Counted from the first letter of the stretch, positions 8,389-17,147 are shown. The stretch: DNA of 64,000 bases from Pseudonocardia humida (GCF_023898865.1 NZ_JAGSOV010000028.1:1-64000); one strand, 5' to 3'. Made by a program: numbers and translations. Notes: a model not told the origin generated them from the letters alone.

Positions 8389-9342
8389 ATGAACGGCGAT
8401 CCCACCGTCCCGATCCGCAGCGAGCCGTCCCGGAACGAGCAGACCGGCACCCTGCCGGCCTACGTCCAGGAGACCGGCACCCTGCCCGCCTACACCGAGA
8501 GCGGCGGCGAGCACGGCGACTCGACGGTGCCGATCCCGGCCAACGACCCGGTCAACCGCCGCCGCACCGTCGTACTGGTCGCGATCGTGCTGGTGGTCGC
8601 CCTCGTGGCGGCGCTGGTCTACGTGCTCGTGCGCCCGGGCGGCCCGCTGGGCGGCCCGGCTCCGCTGGAGGGCGAGGACACCAGCGCCGGCGAGCTGCTG
8701 AACTGGGGCGAGCCCGCCCACGTCGAGCTGTTCGACGGCCCGCTGGGCGACCAGTGGCAGCTCTACGACGGGGAGGGCCACGTCGGCAACGGCATCCGCA
8801 CCCCCGACGCCATCACCACCGAGGACGGGATCCTGCGGATCACCGGCGACTCCGAGGGCACGACCGGCGGCATGGCCTGGGACGTCGGCCAGATGTACGG
8901 CCGCTGGGAGGGCCGGGTGCGGGCACCGGTCAGCGACGAGACCTACAACGCGCTGCTGCTGCTGTGGCCCGACGCCGAGAACTGGCCCGAGGGCGGCGAG
9001 TACGACTTCATGGAGATGACCGACCCGTCGCGGCAGCGCACGAAGATCTTCCTGCACTACACCGAGGACGATCTGAAGAAGGAGGGCGAGGTCGCGATCG
9101 ACGGCACCGAGTGGCACAACTGGGCGTTCGAGTGGACCCCCGACAGCCTCATCGCCTACGTGGACGGCAAGGAGTGGTTCCGCAGCGAGGACCCCGAGGT
9201 GCAGGCCCCGGGCCCGATGCACCTGGCCATCCAGCTCGACTGGTTCCCCGACCAGGAGGACCCGTTCGACACCGAGGACGGCGTCCAGGAGTCGTCCATG
9301 GAGGTCGACTGGGTCAAGCAGTACTCCTACGACGGTCCGTGA
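8389..9342 (+). CDS. Membrane-anchored GH16 glycoside hydrolase/transglycosylase 1
   Basis: 317-aa type II membrane protein. A cytoplasmic tail of ~55 residues contains an imperfect 10-residue tandem repeat (TGTLPAY). One transmembrane helix (~58-80) follows, then an outside GH16 beta-jelly-roll. The retaining active-site motif is EYDFME: nucleophile E204, D206 and acid/base E209 in my numbering. The family cleaves or transfers beta-1,3/1,4-glucans, galactans and related chains, so this enzyme probably trims or links the exported polysaccharide. An upstream in-frame extension to 8179 exists, but ATG 8389 fits better because the earlier codons overlap the GT2 gene. It is a close paralogue of the next gene. 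Confidence 0.9.
   Translation: MNGDPTVPIRSEPSRNEQTGTLPAYVQETGTLPAYTESGGEHGDSTVPIPANDPVNRRRTVVLVAIVLVVALVAALVYVLVRPGGPLGGPAPLEGEDTSAGELLNWGEPAHVELFDGPLGDQWQLYDGEGHVGNGIRTPDAITTEDGILRITGDSEGTTGGMAWDVGQMYGRWEGRVRAPVSDETYNALLLLWPDAENWPEGGEYDFMEMTDPSRQRTKIFLHYTEDDLKKEGEVAIDGTEWHNWAFEWTPDSLIAYVDGKEWFRSEDPEVQAPGPMHLAIQLDWFPDQEDPFDTEDGVQESSMEVDWVKQYSYDGP
8443..8502 (+). repeat. 30-bp in-frame tandem repeat (two units)
   Basis: Two adjacent 30-bp units (8443-8472 and 8473-8502) encode TGTLPAYVQE and TGTLPAYTES in the cytoplasmic tail of the first GH16 enzyme. They share their first seven codons at amino-acid level with almost no base change. Confidence 0.75.
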
Positions 9343-9362
9343 CCTCGGCCGCCGCGTCGGAG

Positions 9363-9404
9363 ACCGGCCCGTCGCAGCACGCGGTGTGACTGCGGCGGGC
9401 CGGT
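9363..9404 (+). terminator. Hairpin between the two GH16 genes
   Basis: ACCGGCCCG (9363-9371) pairs perfectly with CGGGCCGGT (9396-9404), and CGCAG/CTGCG inside can extend the stem. Only TTTC follows. It could be a weak or partial terminator, or a processing structure balancing expression of the two paralogues. Confidence 0.45.
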
Positions 9405-9477
9405 TTCACTCCGGAGCGTGACTGCACTAGGGTCGATCCGGTTGTCGCCTTGATCCTTATTGAGAAGGAGAGCCCTT

Positions 9478-10374
9478 TTGTCTGATTTGAGGCATCTCCC
9501 CCCCACGGCACCACCACCTCCCCCTACGGGCGGCCGCACCCCGAACCGGGCCGTGATCCTGATCGCCGGCCTGGTGGCGCTGGCGCTGGTGGCGACGCTG
9601 GTCTTCGTTCTGGTCCGCCCGACCGGTGGCGACGGCGGCGGCAGCAGCGACGCCGGCGGCGGCGCCGCGCCCGCGAGCCCCGCGCCGGCTGAGCCCGAGG
9701 TCCTCGAGGGCGACGACACCAGCGCGGCGAAGCTGCTGGGCTGGGGCGAACCCGTCTACACCGAGACCTTCGACGGCGAGCTGGGCGACGAGTGGCAGCT
9801 CTACGACGGCGTCGGCCACGGCGACAACGGCCGCCGCTCGCCGGAGGCCATCTCGGTCGACGACGGCCTGTTGACCATCACCGGCGACACCGAGGGCACC
9901 ACCGGTGGCATGGCGCTGGACATCGGCCAGATGTACGGGCGCTGGGAGGGTCGGGTCCAGGCACCGCCCACCGACGAGACCTACAACGCGCTGCTGCTGC
10001 TGTGGCCCGACGCCGAGGACTGGCCCGAGGGCGGCGAGGTCGACTTCATGGAGATGACCGACCCGACCCGCCAGAAGACCAAGTTCTTCCTGCACTACAG
10101 CGAGGACGACCTGAAGATCGAGGGCGAGGTCGTGGCGGACGCCACCCAGTGGCGCAACTGGGCCGTCGAGTGGACCCCGGAGCACATCGTGGCCTACCTC
10201 GACGGCAAGGAGTGGTTCCGCACCGAGCAGACCGACGCGCTGCCGCCCCGGCCGATGCACCTGACGATCCAGCTCGACTGGTTCCCCGAGCAGGGCGACG
10301 AGGACCCCACCAACGACGTGGAGAACTCCCAGATGCACGTCGACTGGATCCGGCAGTACGAGTACACCCCGTAG
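9478..10374 (+). CDS. Membrane-anchored GH16 glycoside hydrolase/transglycosylase 2
   Basis: 298-aa paralogue of the preceding enzyme. It has a short Pro-rich cytoplasmic tail, one membrane helix (~23-46), a Gly/Ala/Ser linker and a GH16 domain with EVDFME as active site (E187, D189, E192). The start is probably TTG 9478, placed seven bases after AGAAGGAGA; an upstream TTG (9460) would overlap that ribosome site. The two catalytic domains are very similar throughout, which implies a local gene duplication. Their different tails suggest separate partners or timing. A strong bidirectional hairpin follows the stop. Confidence 0.88.
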   Translation: MSDLRHLPPTAPPPPPTGGRTPNRAVILIAGLVALALVATLVFVLVRPTGGDGGGSSDAGGGAAPASPAPAEPEVLEGDDTSAAKLLGWGEPVYTETFDGELGDEWQLYDGVGHGDNGRRSPEAISVDDGLLTITGDTEGTTGGMALDIGQMYGRWEGRVQAPPTDETYNALLLLWPDAEDWPEGGEVDFMEMTDPTRQKTKFFLHYSEDDLKIEGEVVADATQWRNWAVEWTPEHIVAYLDGKEWFRTEQTDALPPRPMHLTIQLDWFPEQGDEDPTNDVENSQMHVDWIRQYEYTP

Positions 10375-10386
10375 CGGATCCCGGCA

Positions 10387-10427
10387 CGGAGAGGGCCCCC
10401 GGACCATCGGTCCGGGGGCCCTCTCCG
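10387..10427. terminator. Strong bidirectional terminator hairpin
   Basis: A perfect 19-bp stem with a 3-nt loop: GGAGAGGGCCCCCGGACC (10388-10405) pairs with 10409-10426, and C10387 pairs with G10427. It lies between the converging GH16 and GT4 genes. No T-run follows, as is common for actinobacterial hairpin terminators. Confidence 0.9.
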
Positions 10428-10460
10428 CTGTGCGGAACCGTTCGGGTCGCGCGGGGCCGC

Positions 10461-11903
10461 TCAGGCCGTCGTGCTGGCGCCGGTCGGCGTGCCGTGCGGG
10501 ACGGCGGGGTTGCTGGGCGTCACGACGCGGTGCGCGCCGGTGGCCCCGGTGCGCGCCGTGGACAGCTCACCCAGGTCGGGGTCGAACCAGTGCGGGACCG
10601 GGGCGCGCATGCCCGGCTCGGTGCGCTCCGGGCTGTTGAAGTAGTCGACCTTCTCCCGGCCCGTCGGGCGCTTGATGGCCCGGCCGCCGAACCAGGCGCT
10701 GATCGCGGCCATCGTCTTGGCGGCCTCCAGCCTGGTCGGGGTGACGGTGCGCTCCAGCGTCTTGCGGTACCAGCTGATCTGCTGGTCGACGGCCGAGTCC
10801 AGGCTGTAGTGGCGCCGGACCAGGCCGAGGGCGAAGTCACCGTTGCGCTTGCGCATCGGGGAGTCGTCGAGCAGCTGGCCCAGCTGGGCCACCAGGCGCT
10901 CCTCGCCGCTGCCCCCGCCGCCGATGCCGAAGAAGCCGTGCCAGCGGAACTCGCGGGCCGAGTCCATGTCCAGGATCTTGAAGAAGCCGCGCTCACCCTG
11001 CACGATGCAGGGCTTGCCGAAGGCCATGGAGCGCAGCAGCGAACCGCCCATGCCCACGATGACGTCGGCCGCCGCGTAGGCGGGCCGCGGGTCGAGGATC
11101 TCACCGGTCAGCAGCACGGCCTCACGGCCGATGGCGGCGTTGGTGCGGGTGGCCAGGGCCCGCAGGTCGGGCATCGCGGGCCCGTCGCCGACCAGGACCA
11201 GGCGCATCCGGTGGTGCGGGGCGAGCCGGCCGGTGGCGCGGATGGCCGTTTCGAGGCCCTCCTGCTTCAGGGCCCGGGCGAACCGGCTGACGATGACGAC
11301 GGCCAGCTCGTCGGGAGCGATGCCCAGCCGGGCGCGGAACTCCGCGGCCCCGGGGAAGCCGGGGTACTGGTTGACCGTGTCGGTGGGGATCTCCAGCACG
11401 CCGACCGGGCCCTGCCGGCTGGGGAGGCGCTCGCGCACCTCGGAGGCGATCAGCGGGCTGCACACCTGCAGCGGCACCGACGCCGGCATGAAGTCCGGCA
11501 CGGACATGCTGTTGATCGTCATCGTCATCGGCACGCAGTCGCGCAGGTGGGCCCCGGCGTAGGTGAGGATCGACGGGGTCAGCTCGTAGCTGTGCACCAG
11601 CTCGGGGCGCAGCTCGCGGGTCAGGTCGAGCAGCCGCTTGTAGCCCGGCAGCGCCTGGCCGACGGCCTGGCCCGGCCGGTCGTTCTCCAGCGGCACGAAC
11701 GGCACGCCGTCGTCGACCAGCAGATCGGCCAGCGGGCCGGGTGGACCGGCCACCGTGACGTCGTGGCCGCGCTTGTGCACACCGATCGCCAGGTCCACCG
11801 CGCAGCGCTGGCTCCCGCCCACGCTCAGGTGGTGGATCACGACGAGCACCCGCAGTCGACGGCCGTTGTCGATCCTGCTGACCTGCCCCCGGTTTGAGGT
11901 CAC
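10461..11903 (-). CDS. GT4 glycosyltransferase
   Basis: 480-aa family 4 (GT-B fold) glycosyltransferase. The N-terminal domain starts RVLVVIHHLSVGGSQRCAVDLA, the usual GT4 glycine-rich opening. The C-terminal nucleotide-sugar domain shows VIVSRFARALKQEGLETAI and a phosphate-binding region around DVIVGMGGSLLRSMAFGKPC. GTG 11903 overlaps the upstream flippase stop (GTGA), so the two are coupled. The long frame continuing to 13502 is only a shadow of the flippase gene. It is transcribed toward the terminator at 10.4 kb. It likely acts in the cytoplasm on a lipid-linked acceptor of the same glycan system. Confidence 0.9.
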   Translation of the reverse strand: MTSNRGQVSRIDNGRRLRVLVVIHHLSVGGSQRCAVDLAIGVHKRGHDVTVAGPPGPLADLLVDDGVPFVPLENDRPGQAVGQALPGYKRLLDLTRELRPELVHSYELTPSILTYAGAHLRDCVPMTMTINSMSVPDFMPASVPLQVCSPLIASEVRERLPSRQGPVGVLEIPTDTVNQYPGFPGAAEFRARLGIAPDELAVVIVSRFARALKQEGLETAIRATGRLAPHHRMRLVLVGDGPAMPDLRALATRTNAAIGREAVLLTGEILDPRPAYAAADVIVGMGGSLLRSMAFGKPCIVQGERGFFKILDMDSAREFRWHGFFGIGGGGSGEERLVAQLGQLLDDSPMRKRNGDFALGLVRRHYSLDSAVDQQISWYRKTLERTVTPTRLEAAKTMAAISAWFGGRAIKRPTGREKVDYFNSPERTEPGMRAPVPHWFDPDLGELSTARTGATGAHRVVTPSNPAVPHGTPTGASTTA

Positions 11904-13333
11904 GTCCTGGCCCTTCCTGCTCGAGACGGTTGTGCGGTGATGCGGACGGTAGCCTCCGGGTCGATCTCGGAGCCCTCCTCCGCACCGGCCCGCACCGGGG
12001 CGACCGGTTTCGGGGCGCGCAGCAACGTGACGCCGTTGGCCCGCATGAAGCGCCACAGGGGGATCACGACGGCCAGCGCGACGACCGCCTCGGCGATCAG
12101 GTAGCCCCAACCCGCGCCGACGATCCCCATGGTGGGGAGCAGGGCCGCGGTCAGGCCGATGATCAGCACGGCGAGCAGCAGCTGCAGCGCCACGACCCGG
12201 CCCATCCGGTTGCGCACGCGCGAGGTGTTGATGTACATCGTGGAGACGATGCTGAACGGGATGGCCAGCAGCAGCAGCCGCATCACGTCGGTGCCCTCGG
12301 CGACGTAGCTCTCGCCCAGGAACGACAGCAGCCACGGCGCCATCAGGTAGAGCACCGGGACGCCCAGCCCGCCGACCAGGAAGCTGAGCCGCCACGTGCG
12401 GCTCATCAGCGGCCCGATCTGTCGGGAGTCGTGCGAGGCCTCCACCATGTAGGAGGAGCTGATGTTCCAGATCAGCACGCCCAGCCCGGACTCGGCGATC
12501 AGCAGCGGCAGCGCGTAGTAGGCGTTGGCCTCCGGCCCGAGCTGGGTCAGGATCAGCAGCGGGACGACCAGCGGGATGACGAAGGTCACCGCGCCGGTGG
12601 CGTACTCGCCGACGAAGATCTTGCCCATCTCGCGCCGGTCGGGCATCGGCGCGGCACCCTCTGGCGCCGGTCCGCGCCGGGGCAGCACCCGGGCCAGCAG
12701 CAGCGGGTTGATGATCAGGACGGTGGCCACGCAGGGCAGCGTCCAGGCCAGCACGATGGCGTCGTCGATCATGGCGAATGCGAACCACGCCAGCAGGCCG
12801 AGCTTGGCCACGGCGAACAGCAGCTGCTCGACCGGGATCCAGGTGGTGGCCCGGATGCCGGTGAGCACCCAGTCCTGCAGGGCGAACAGGCAGAACGTGA
12901 TCACCAGCAGCGGGAACAGCACGCGCTCCGCGGCCGAGTCGAACAGCTCCTCGGTCGGGAACAGCAGCAGGAACCCCCCGGTCAGCACCAGGGAGATCGC
13001 GATGGCGACGCCGTAGCCGGCCAGCACGACCGCGCGCGAGCGCTCGCCCGCGCCCGGCAGCACCCGGCTGAACAGCAGCCCGATGTTGGAGCCGGACAGC
13101 TGGCTGATCATGGTGGCGGTGGTGATGACCGCCGAGGCCCGGCCGACGTCGGCGACGGGCAGCGCGTTGCCGGCGATGGCCCAGAAACCGAGCCCCACGA
13201 CGGCGGTGATGGCGGTCGACGCCATCAGCGCGATGGCGTTGATCTCCAGTCCGGGGCCCAGCCGCCTGCGCTTCTGCTGGGGCGGTTGCTCCGGCTCGGC
13301 GGGCGTGTCGCCTGCGGGGTCCCGCTCGTCCAT
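11900..13333 (-). CDS. Polysaccharide flippase (MOP/Wzx-like), leftward
   Basis: 477-aa integral membrane protein with about twelve to fourteen hydrophobic helices after a ~30-residue Pro/Gln/Arg-rich N-terminus. Early helices read NAIALMASTAITAVVGLGFWAIAG and later ones VTFVIPLVVPLLILTQLG. Organisation and length match the polysaccharide transport (Wzx/RfbX) branch of the MOP superfamily, which moves lipid-linked oligosaccharides across the membrane. ATG 13333 is preceded by two in-frame TTG codons (13339, 13336) that could also start it. It overlaps the GT4 gene by 4 nt. It faces the amino-sugar operon across the divergent control region. Confidence 0.85.
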   Translation of the reverse strand: MDERDPAGDTPAEPEQPPQQKRRRLGPGLEINAIALMASTAITAVVGLGFWAIAGNALPVADVGRASAVITTATMISQLSGSNIGLLFSRVLPGAGERSRAVVLAGYGVAIAISLVLTGGFLLLFPTEELFDSAAERVLFPLLVITFCLFALQDWVLTGIRATTWIPVEQLLFAVAKLGLLAWFAFAMIDDAIVLAWTLPCVATVLIINPLLLARVLPRRGPAPEGAAPMPDRREMGKIFVGEYATGAVTFVIPLVVPLLILTQLGPEANAYYALPLLIAESGLGVLIWNISSSYMVEASHDSRQIGPLMSRTWRLSFLVGGLGVPVLYLMAPWLLSFLGESYVAEGTDVMRLLLLAIPFSIVSTMYINTSRVRNRMGRVVALQLLLAVLIIGLTAALLPTMGIVGAGWGYLIAEAVVALAVVIPLWRFMRANGVTLLRAPKPVAPVRAGAEEGSEIDPEATVRITAQPSRAGRART

Positions 13334-13586
13334 CAACAAAGTGTCTGCTCGCTCCCGTTTCGCGAACTATGTCCGGGTTCGCGCCGTTGCCCGAATCGCC
13401 CGTCAGCCGTTGGGCCTCGGTCGCGGATGCTACTGAGCAGGGCGTCGAACCTTTCATGCCGCCCGCCCGGACGCGCGGTCCGGGGGGCACACGTCTGCGC
13501 ATCAGCAGGGGAGACGCGCGTGCCCGGTGTCGCGTTGCGCCGTGTTGCGAACTCGTGACGGAGGTTACCGAGAGGAACGCCGGAAT

Positions 13587-13602
13587 CGCTCAGGAATGAG
13601 CG
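13587..13602. promoter_or_regulatory. Palindrome CGCTCA-GGAA-TGAGCG
   Basis: Perfect 6-bp half-sites with a 4-bp spacer, in the divergent region between the flippase and the amino-sugar operon. The same half-sites recur at 13708-13720 with a 1-bp spacer. Candidate operator; the regulator is unknown. Confidence 0.4.
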
Positions 13603-13642
13603 AATCACCCGAACCGGGCTGTGCGTGTGACGGGCCGGTGAA

Positions 13643-13656
13643 GGGTCAGGTGACCC
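13643..13656. promoter_or_regulatory. Palindrome GGGTCA-GG-TGACCC next to a -10-like box
   Basis: Perfect 6-bp arms with a 2-bp spacer, ending six bases before TATGGT (13663-13668). It occupies the position of a -35 region and may bind an activator or repressor. Confidence 0.35.
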
Positions 13657-13707
13657 GCCGGTTATGGTCGGTCGGCCGGTGGGATGTTTCCGTCTCGTGA
13701 GCAACGG

Positions 13708-13720
13708 CGCTCATTGAGCG
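13708..13720. promoter_or_regulatory. Palindrome CGCTCA-T-TGAGCG
   Basis: Second occurrence of the CGCTCA/TGAGCG half-sites, 35 bp upstream of the dehydrogenase start. The spacer differs from the first copy (1 against 4 bp), which weakens a shared-operator reading. Confidence 0.35.
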
Positions 13721-13754
13721 ACGCCCCTGAGTGACGCTGAGGAGTGACGCTGTA

Positions 13755-14855
13755 GTGAGTCCAGAACGTCCGCGCGTGGGGCTGGCGGTGGTCGGTGCCG
13801 GCTACTGGGGCCCGAACCTCGCCCGCAACGCGCAGAAGACGCCGGCGATGCGGCTCGAGTACCTCTGCGACCTCGACGTCGACCGCGCCCGCTCGGTGAT
13901 GGGCGACTACTCGACCGTCCGGGTCGTCGGGTCGTTCGAGGACGTCCTCGCCGACCCCGCCGTCGACGCCGTCGCGATCGCGACCCCCGCCGCCACCCAC
14001 TACAAGGTGGCGATGGCGGCCCTGGAGGCCGGCAAGCACGTGCTGGTGGAGAAGCCGCTCGCGCCCTCCTTCGCCGAGGGCCGCGAGCTGGTCGAGGCGG
14101 CCGACCGCTACGGCCGGGTCCTGATGCTCGACCACACCTACTGCTACACCCAGGCGGTCGGCTACCTGCGCAACCTGATCCGCGACGGCGAGCTGGGCGA
14201 CCTGCAGTACCTCGACTCGGTGCGGATCAACCTGGGCCTGGTGCAGCGCGACGTCGACGTGCTGTGGGACCTCGCCCCGCACGACCTGTCGATCTTCCAG
14301 TCGATCCTGCCCGACGGCGTGCACCCGGTCTCGGTGGCCGCGCACGGCTCCGACCCGGTCCGCGCGGGGCGCGCCTGCATCGTCTACCTGACGGTGCGGC
14401 TGTCCAACGGCGTGATCGCGCACGTGCACGTCAACTGGCTGTCCCCGACCAAGATCCGCAAGATGGTCATCGGCGGGTCCGCGCGCACGGTCGTCTGGGA
14501 CGACCTGGAGCCGCTGCAGCGCCTGTCGATCTACGACCGGGGCGTGGAGTGCCGCGACCCCGAGGAGCTCGGCGTCGACGGCCGCGCCGCGACGATGGTG
14601 TCCTACCGCACCGGCGACATGGTCGCCCCGGCCATCCAGGACAAGGAGGCCCTCGGCGCGGTGATGGCCGAGTTCGCCGACTCCATCCTGCAGCGCCGCC
14701 AGCCGCTCACCGACGGCCGCTCCGGCCTGCAGGTGCTGGCGATGCTGGAGGCGGCCTCGGCCAGCCTGGCCGGCGGCGGCGAGTTCGTCCCGGTGCGCGA
14801 GGTCCCCGCCCCCACCTCGGACGCGGTGCTGCCGCGGATCGAGGTCCCTGCGTGA
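13755..14855 (+). CDS. Gfo/Idh/MocA-family sugar-nucleotide dehydrogenase (WbpB/WlbA-like)
   Basis: 366-aa NAD(P)-dependent oxidoreductase. The Rossmann motif VVGAGYWGPNLARN is at the N-terminus, followed by the family signature EKPLAPSFAEG (Lys in EKP) and LMLDHTYCYTQAV. In WbpB/WlbA-type systems this enzyme oxidises C3 of a UDP-HexNAc-uronate before transamination. The adjacent aminotransferase and acetyltransferase support that reading. GTG 13755 is chosen because AGGAG lies ten bases upstream; the earlier in-frame GTG 13731 has none. Its TGA overlaps the next GTG. It is first in a tightly packed five-gene operon. Confidence 0.85.
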   Translation: MSPERPRVGLAVVGAGYWGPNLARNAQKTPAMRLEYLCDLDVDRARSVMGDYSTVRVVGSFEDVLADPAVDAVAIATPAATHYKVAMAALEAGKHVLVEKPLAPSFAEGRELVEAADRYGRVLMLDHTYCYTQAVGYLRNLIRDGELGDLQYLDSVRINLGLVQRDVDVLWDLAPHDLSIFQSILPDGVHPVSVAAHGSDPVRAGRACIVYLTVRLSNGVIAHVHVNWLSPTKIRKMVIGGSARTVVWDDLEPLQRLSIYDRGVECRDPEELGVDGRAATMVSYRTGDMVAPAIQDKEALGAVMAEFADSILQRRQPLTDGRSGLQVLAMLEAASASLAGGGEFVPVREVPAPTSDAVLPRIEVPA

Positions 14856-16036
14856 CGGCGGCCCCGCCGGTCCCGCCGACCCGCCCGGGCCGCACGAGCA
14901 TCCCGGTCATGGTGCCGATGCTCGGTCCGGAGGAGGCCGACGCCGTCGCCGAGACCGTGCGCTCCGGCTGGGTCGCCGACGGCCCCCGCGTCGTCGCCTT
15001 CGAGAAGGCGTTCGCCGAGGAGGTCGGGGCGGCGCACGCGGTGGCGGTGTCGAACTGCACCACCGCCCTGCACCTGAGCCTGTACCTGCTGGGCGTCGGG
15101 CCCGGCGCCGAGGTCGTGGTGCCGTCGCTGTCGTTCATCGCCAGCGCCAACGCGATCCGGCACACCGGAGCCACCCCCGTCTTCGCCGACGTCGACCCGG
15201 TGACCGGCAACATGGACCCGGCCAGGGTCGCCGAGGCGATCACGCCCCGGACGAAGGCGATCCTGCTGGTCCACCAGGGCGGCCAGCCCGCCGACGTCGA
15301 GGCGATGCGCGCCGTGGCCGGCGACGTCCCGGTCGTGGAGGACGCCGCCTGCGCGGCCGGCTCGCGGCTGCGCGGGCGCCCGGTCGGGGCGGGCGCGCTG
15401 CTGGCCGCCTGGTCGTTCCACCCGCGCAAGGTGCTCACCACCGGCGAGGGCGGCATGATCACCACCGACGACGCCGAGTGGGCCGCCCGGCTGCGCCGCC
15501 TGCGCAGCCACGGGATGAGCGTCTCGGCCGCCGACCGGCACGCCGCCGAGCAGGGCGCCTCGAAGATCGTCCTGGAGGGCTACGAGGAGACCGGCTTCAA
15601 CTACCGGATGACCGACGTGCAGGCCGCGATGGGCCTGGTCCAGGTCAGCCGGCTGGCCGGGATCGTGCGGGGGCGCCGCGAGATGGCCGCCCGCTACCAC
15701 GAGCTGCTCGCCCCGCTCGGGCTGCGGGCGGTGCGCGACCCCTCCTACGGCGAGTCGAACTTCCAGTCGTTCTGGGTCGAGCTGCCCGACTCCGCACCGT
15801 CGCTGATCGACGTGCTGACCGACCTGGCCGGGGCCGGGGTCTCCGCGCGGCGCGGCATCATGGCCTCGCACCTGGAGGGCGCCTACGCCGGGCACCCCCA
15901 CCCCCCGCTTCCCCACACCGAGCGGCTGACCAGCCGCTCGATCATCCTGCCGCTGCACCACGAGCTCACCGACGACGACCAGCGCACGGTCGTCGACGCG
16001 CTCGCCAAGGCACTGCGGCTCGACCCCGGGATCTGA
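14852..16036 (+). CDS. DegT/DnrJ/EryC1 sugar aminotransferase 1 (WbpE-like)
   Basis: 394-aa PLP enzyme that aminates a keto-sugar nucleotide. Fold-type I features are HAVAVSNCTTALHL, the aspartate-containing VVEDAACAAGSRL, and the Schiff-base lysine in SFHPRKVLTTGEGG. GTG 14852 overlaps the dehydrogenase stop (GTGA), indicating coupling with the enzyme that would supply the 3-keto substrate. It differs from the next aminotransferase in the lysine context (HPRKVLTTGEGG against YPGKNLGAYGDAG), so they are not recent duplicates. In the expected pathway it makes the 3-amino sugar. An alternative is a 4-amino product, as in DesI-type enzymes. Confidence 0.88.
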   Translation: MTAAPPVPPTRPGRTSIPVMVPMLGPEEADAVAETVRSGWVADGPRVVAFEKAFAEEVGAAHAVAVSNCTTALHLSLYLLGVGPGAEVVVPSLSFIASANAIRHTGATPVFADVDPVTGNMDPARVAEAITPRTKAILLVHQGGQPADVEAMRAVAGDVPVVEDAACAAGSRLRGRPVGAGALLAAWSFHPRKVLTTGEGGMITTDDAEWAARLRRLRSHGMSVSAADRHAAEQGASKIVLEGYEETGFNYRMTDVQAAMGLVQVSRLAGIVRGRREMAARYHELLAPLGLRAVRDPSYGESNFQSFWVELPDSAPSLIDVLTDLAGAGVSARRGIMASHLEGAYAGHPHPPLPHTERLTSRSIILPLHHELTDDDQRTVVDALAKALRLDPGI

Positions 16037-16040
16037 ACAC

Positions 16041-17147
16041 GTGACTTCCATCCCCCTGGTCGACCTCGGCTGGCAGCACGCCCAGGTCGCCGACGACGTC
16101 GCCACCGGCTGGGCCGAGGTGCTGGCCAGGACCGCGTTCGTCGGCGGGCCCGCGGTGTCCCGCTTCGAGGCCGAGTACGCCGCCTACCTCGGCGTCGAGC
16201 ACTGCGTCGGCGTCGCCAACGGCACCGACGCCATCGAGCTCGCGCTGCGGGCCGTCGGGGTCGGTCCCGGCGACGAGTGCGTCGTGCCGGCCAACACCTT
16301 CATCGCCACCGCCGAGGCGGTGGCCCGCACCGGCGCCACCACGGTGCTGGTCGACTGCCGCCCCGACGACGCGCTGATCGACGTCGACGCCGCCGCGGCG
16401 GCGCTCACCCCCCGCACGAAGGCGGTCCTGCCGGTCCACCTCTACGGCCAGATGGTCGACGTGGCCGGGCTGGCCGCGCGCCTGCCAGAGGGCGTCGCGA
16501 TCGTCGAGGACGCCGCCCAGTCCCAGGGCGCCCGCCGCGACGGCATCACCGCCGGTGCCGCCGGCACCATCGCGGCGACCAGCTTCTACCCGGGCAAGAA
16601 CCTGGGCGCCTACGGCGACGCCGGTGCGGTCATGACCGACGACGCCGAGCTCGCCGCGGCGGTGCGGCTGCTGGGCGCGCACGGCTCCGAGCGCAAGTAC
16701 GTGCACGACACCCTCGGCTTCAACAGCCGCCTCGACGCGCTGCAGGCCGTCGTGCTGTCGGTGAAGCTGCGCCGCCTCGACGCCTGGAACGAGGAGCGCC
16801 GGGCCGCGGCCAAGCGCTACGAGGCGCTGCTCTCGGGCGTCGAGCAGGTCACCCTGCCGGTCGTGGCCGACGGCAGCGAGCCGGTCTGGCACCTCTACGT
16901 CGTGCAGGTCGACCGGCGCGACGAGGTGCTCGCCGAGCTCAACGCCGGTGGCATCGGCGCGGGCATCCACTACCCGACCCCGGTCCACCTCACCGGCGCC
17001 TTCGCCGGGCTGGGGCAGGGCAAGGGCGCGTTCCCGGTCTCCGAGGCGATGGGCGAGCGCATCCTGTCGCTGCCGCTCTACCCGGGCATCACCGCCGAGC
17101 AGCAGGAGCGGGTGGCCGAGGCGCTGACCGCGGCCGTCACCCGATGA
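16041..17147 (+). CDS. DegT/DnrJ/EryC1 sugar aminotransferase 2
   Basis: 368-aa PLP-dependent aminotransferase. Motifs are GVANGTDAIELALRA, VVEDAAQSQGARR and the lysine in YPGKNLGAYGDAG, which matches the WbpE/FdtB/QdtB side of the family (3-aminotransferases). GTG 16041 follows the previous stop by four bases. Its stop overlaps the ATG of the acetyltransferase (ATGA). Two unlike aminotransferases in one operon suggest either a diamino sugar or two different amino sugars. Of the two, this one looks the more likely partner of the dehydrogenase. Confidence 0.88.
   Translation: MTSIPLVDLGWQHAQVADDVATGWAEVLARTAFVGGPAVSRFEAEYAAYLGVEHCVGVANGTDAIELALRAVGVGPGDECVVPANTFIATAEAVARTGATTVLVDCRPDDALIDVDAAAAALTPRTKAVLPVHLYGQMVDVAGLAARLPEGVAIVEDAAQSQGARRDGITAGAAGTIAATSFYPGKNLGAYGDAGAVMTDDAELAAAVRLLGAHGSERKYVHDTLGFNSRLDALQAVVLSVKLRRLDAWNEERRAAAKRYEALLSGVEQVTLPVVADGSEPVWHLYVVQVDRRDEVLAELNAGGIGAGIHYPTPVHLTGAFAGLGQGKGAFPVSEAMGERILSLPLYPGITAEQQERVAEALTAAVTR

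Larger units (their letters stand above)
13334..13754. promoter_or_regulatory. Divergent intergenic control region (421 bp, no gene)
   Basis: I find no credible coding frame here. It holds two inverted repeats with the same half-sites CGCTCA/TGAGCG (13587-13602 and 13708-13720), a third palindrome GGGTCA-GG-TGACCC (13643-13656) just upstream of a -10-like TATGGT (13663-13668), and a direct repeat GAGTGACGCTG (13729-13739 and 13742-13752) beside the start of the dehydrogenase gene. It is probably the main regulatory region of the polysaccharide locus. Confidence 0.6.

Noticed and set aside
10461..13502. A single 1013-aa minus-strand protein
   Set aside because: Only the last 480 codons (from GTG 11903) are a glycosyltransferase; the rest is a shadow of the flippase in another frame.
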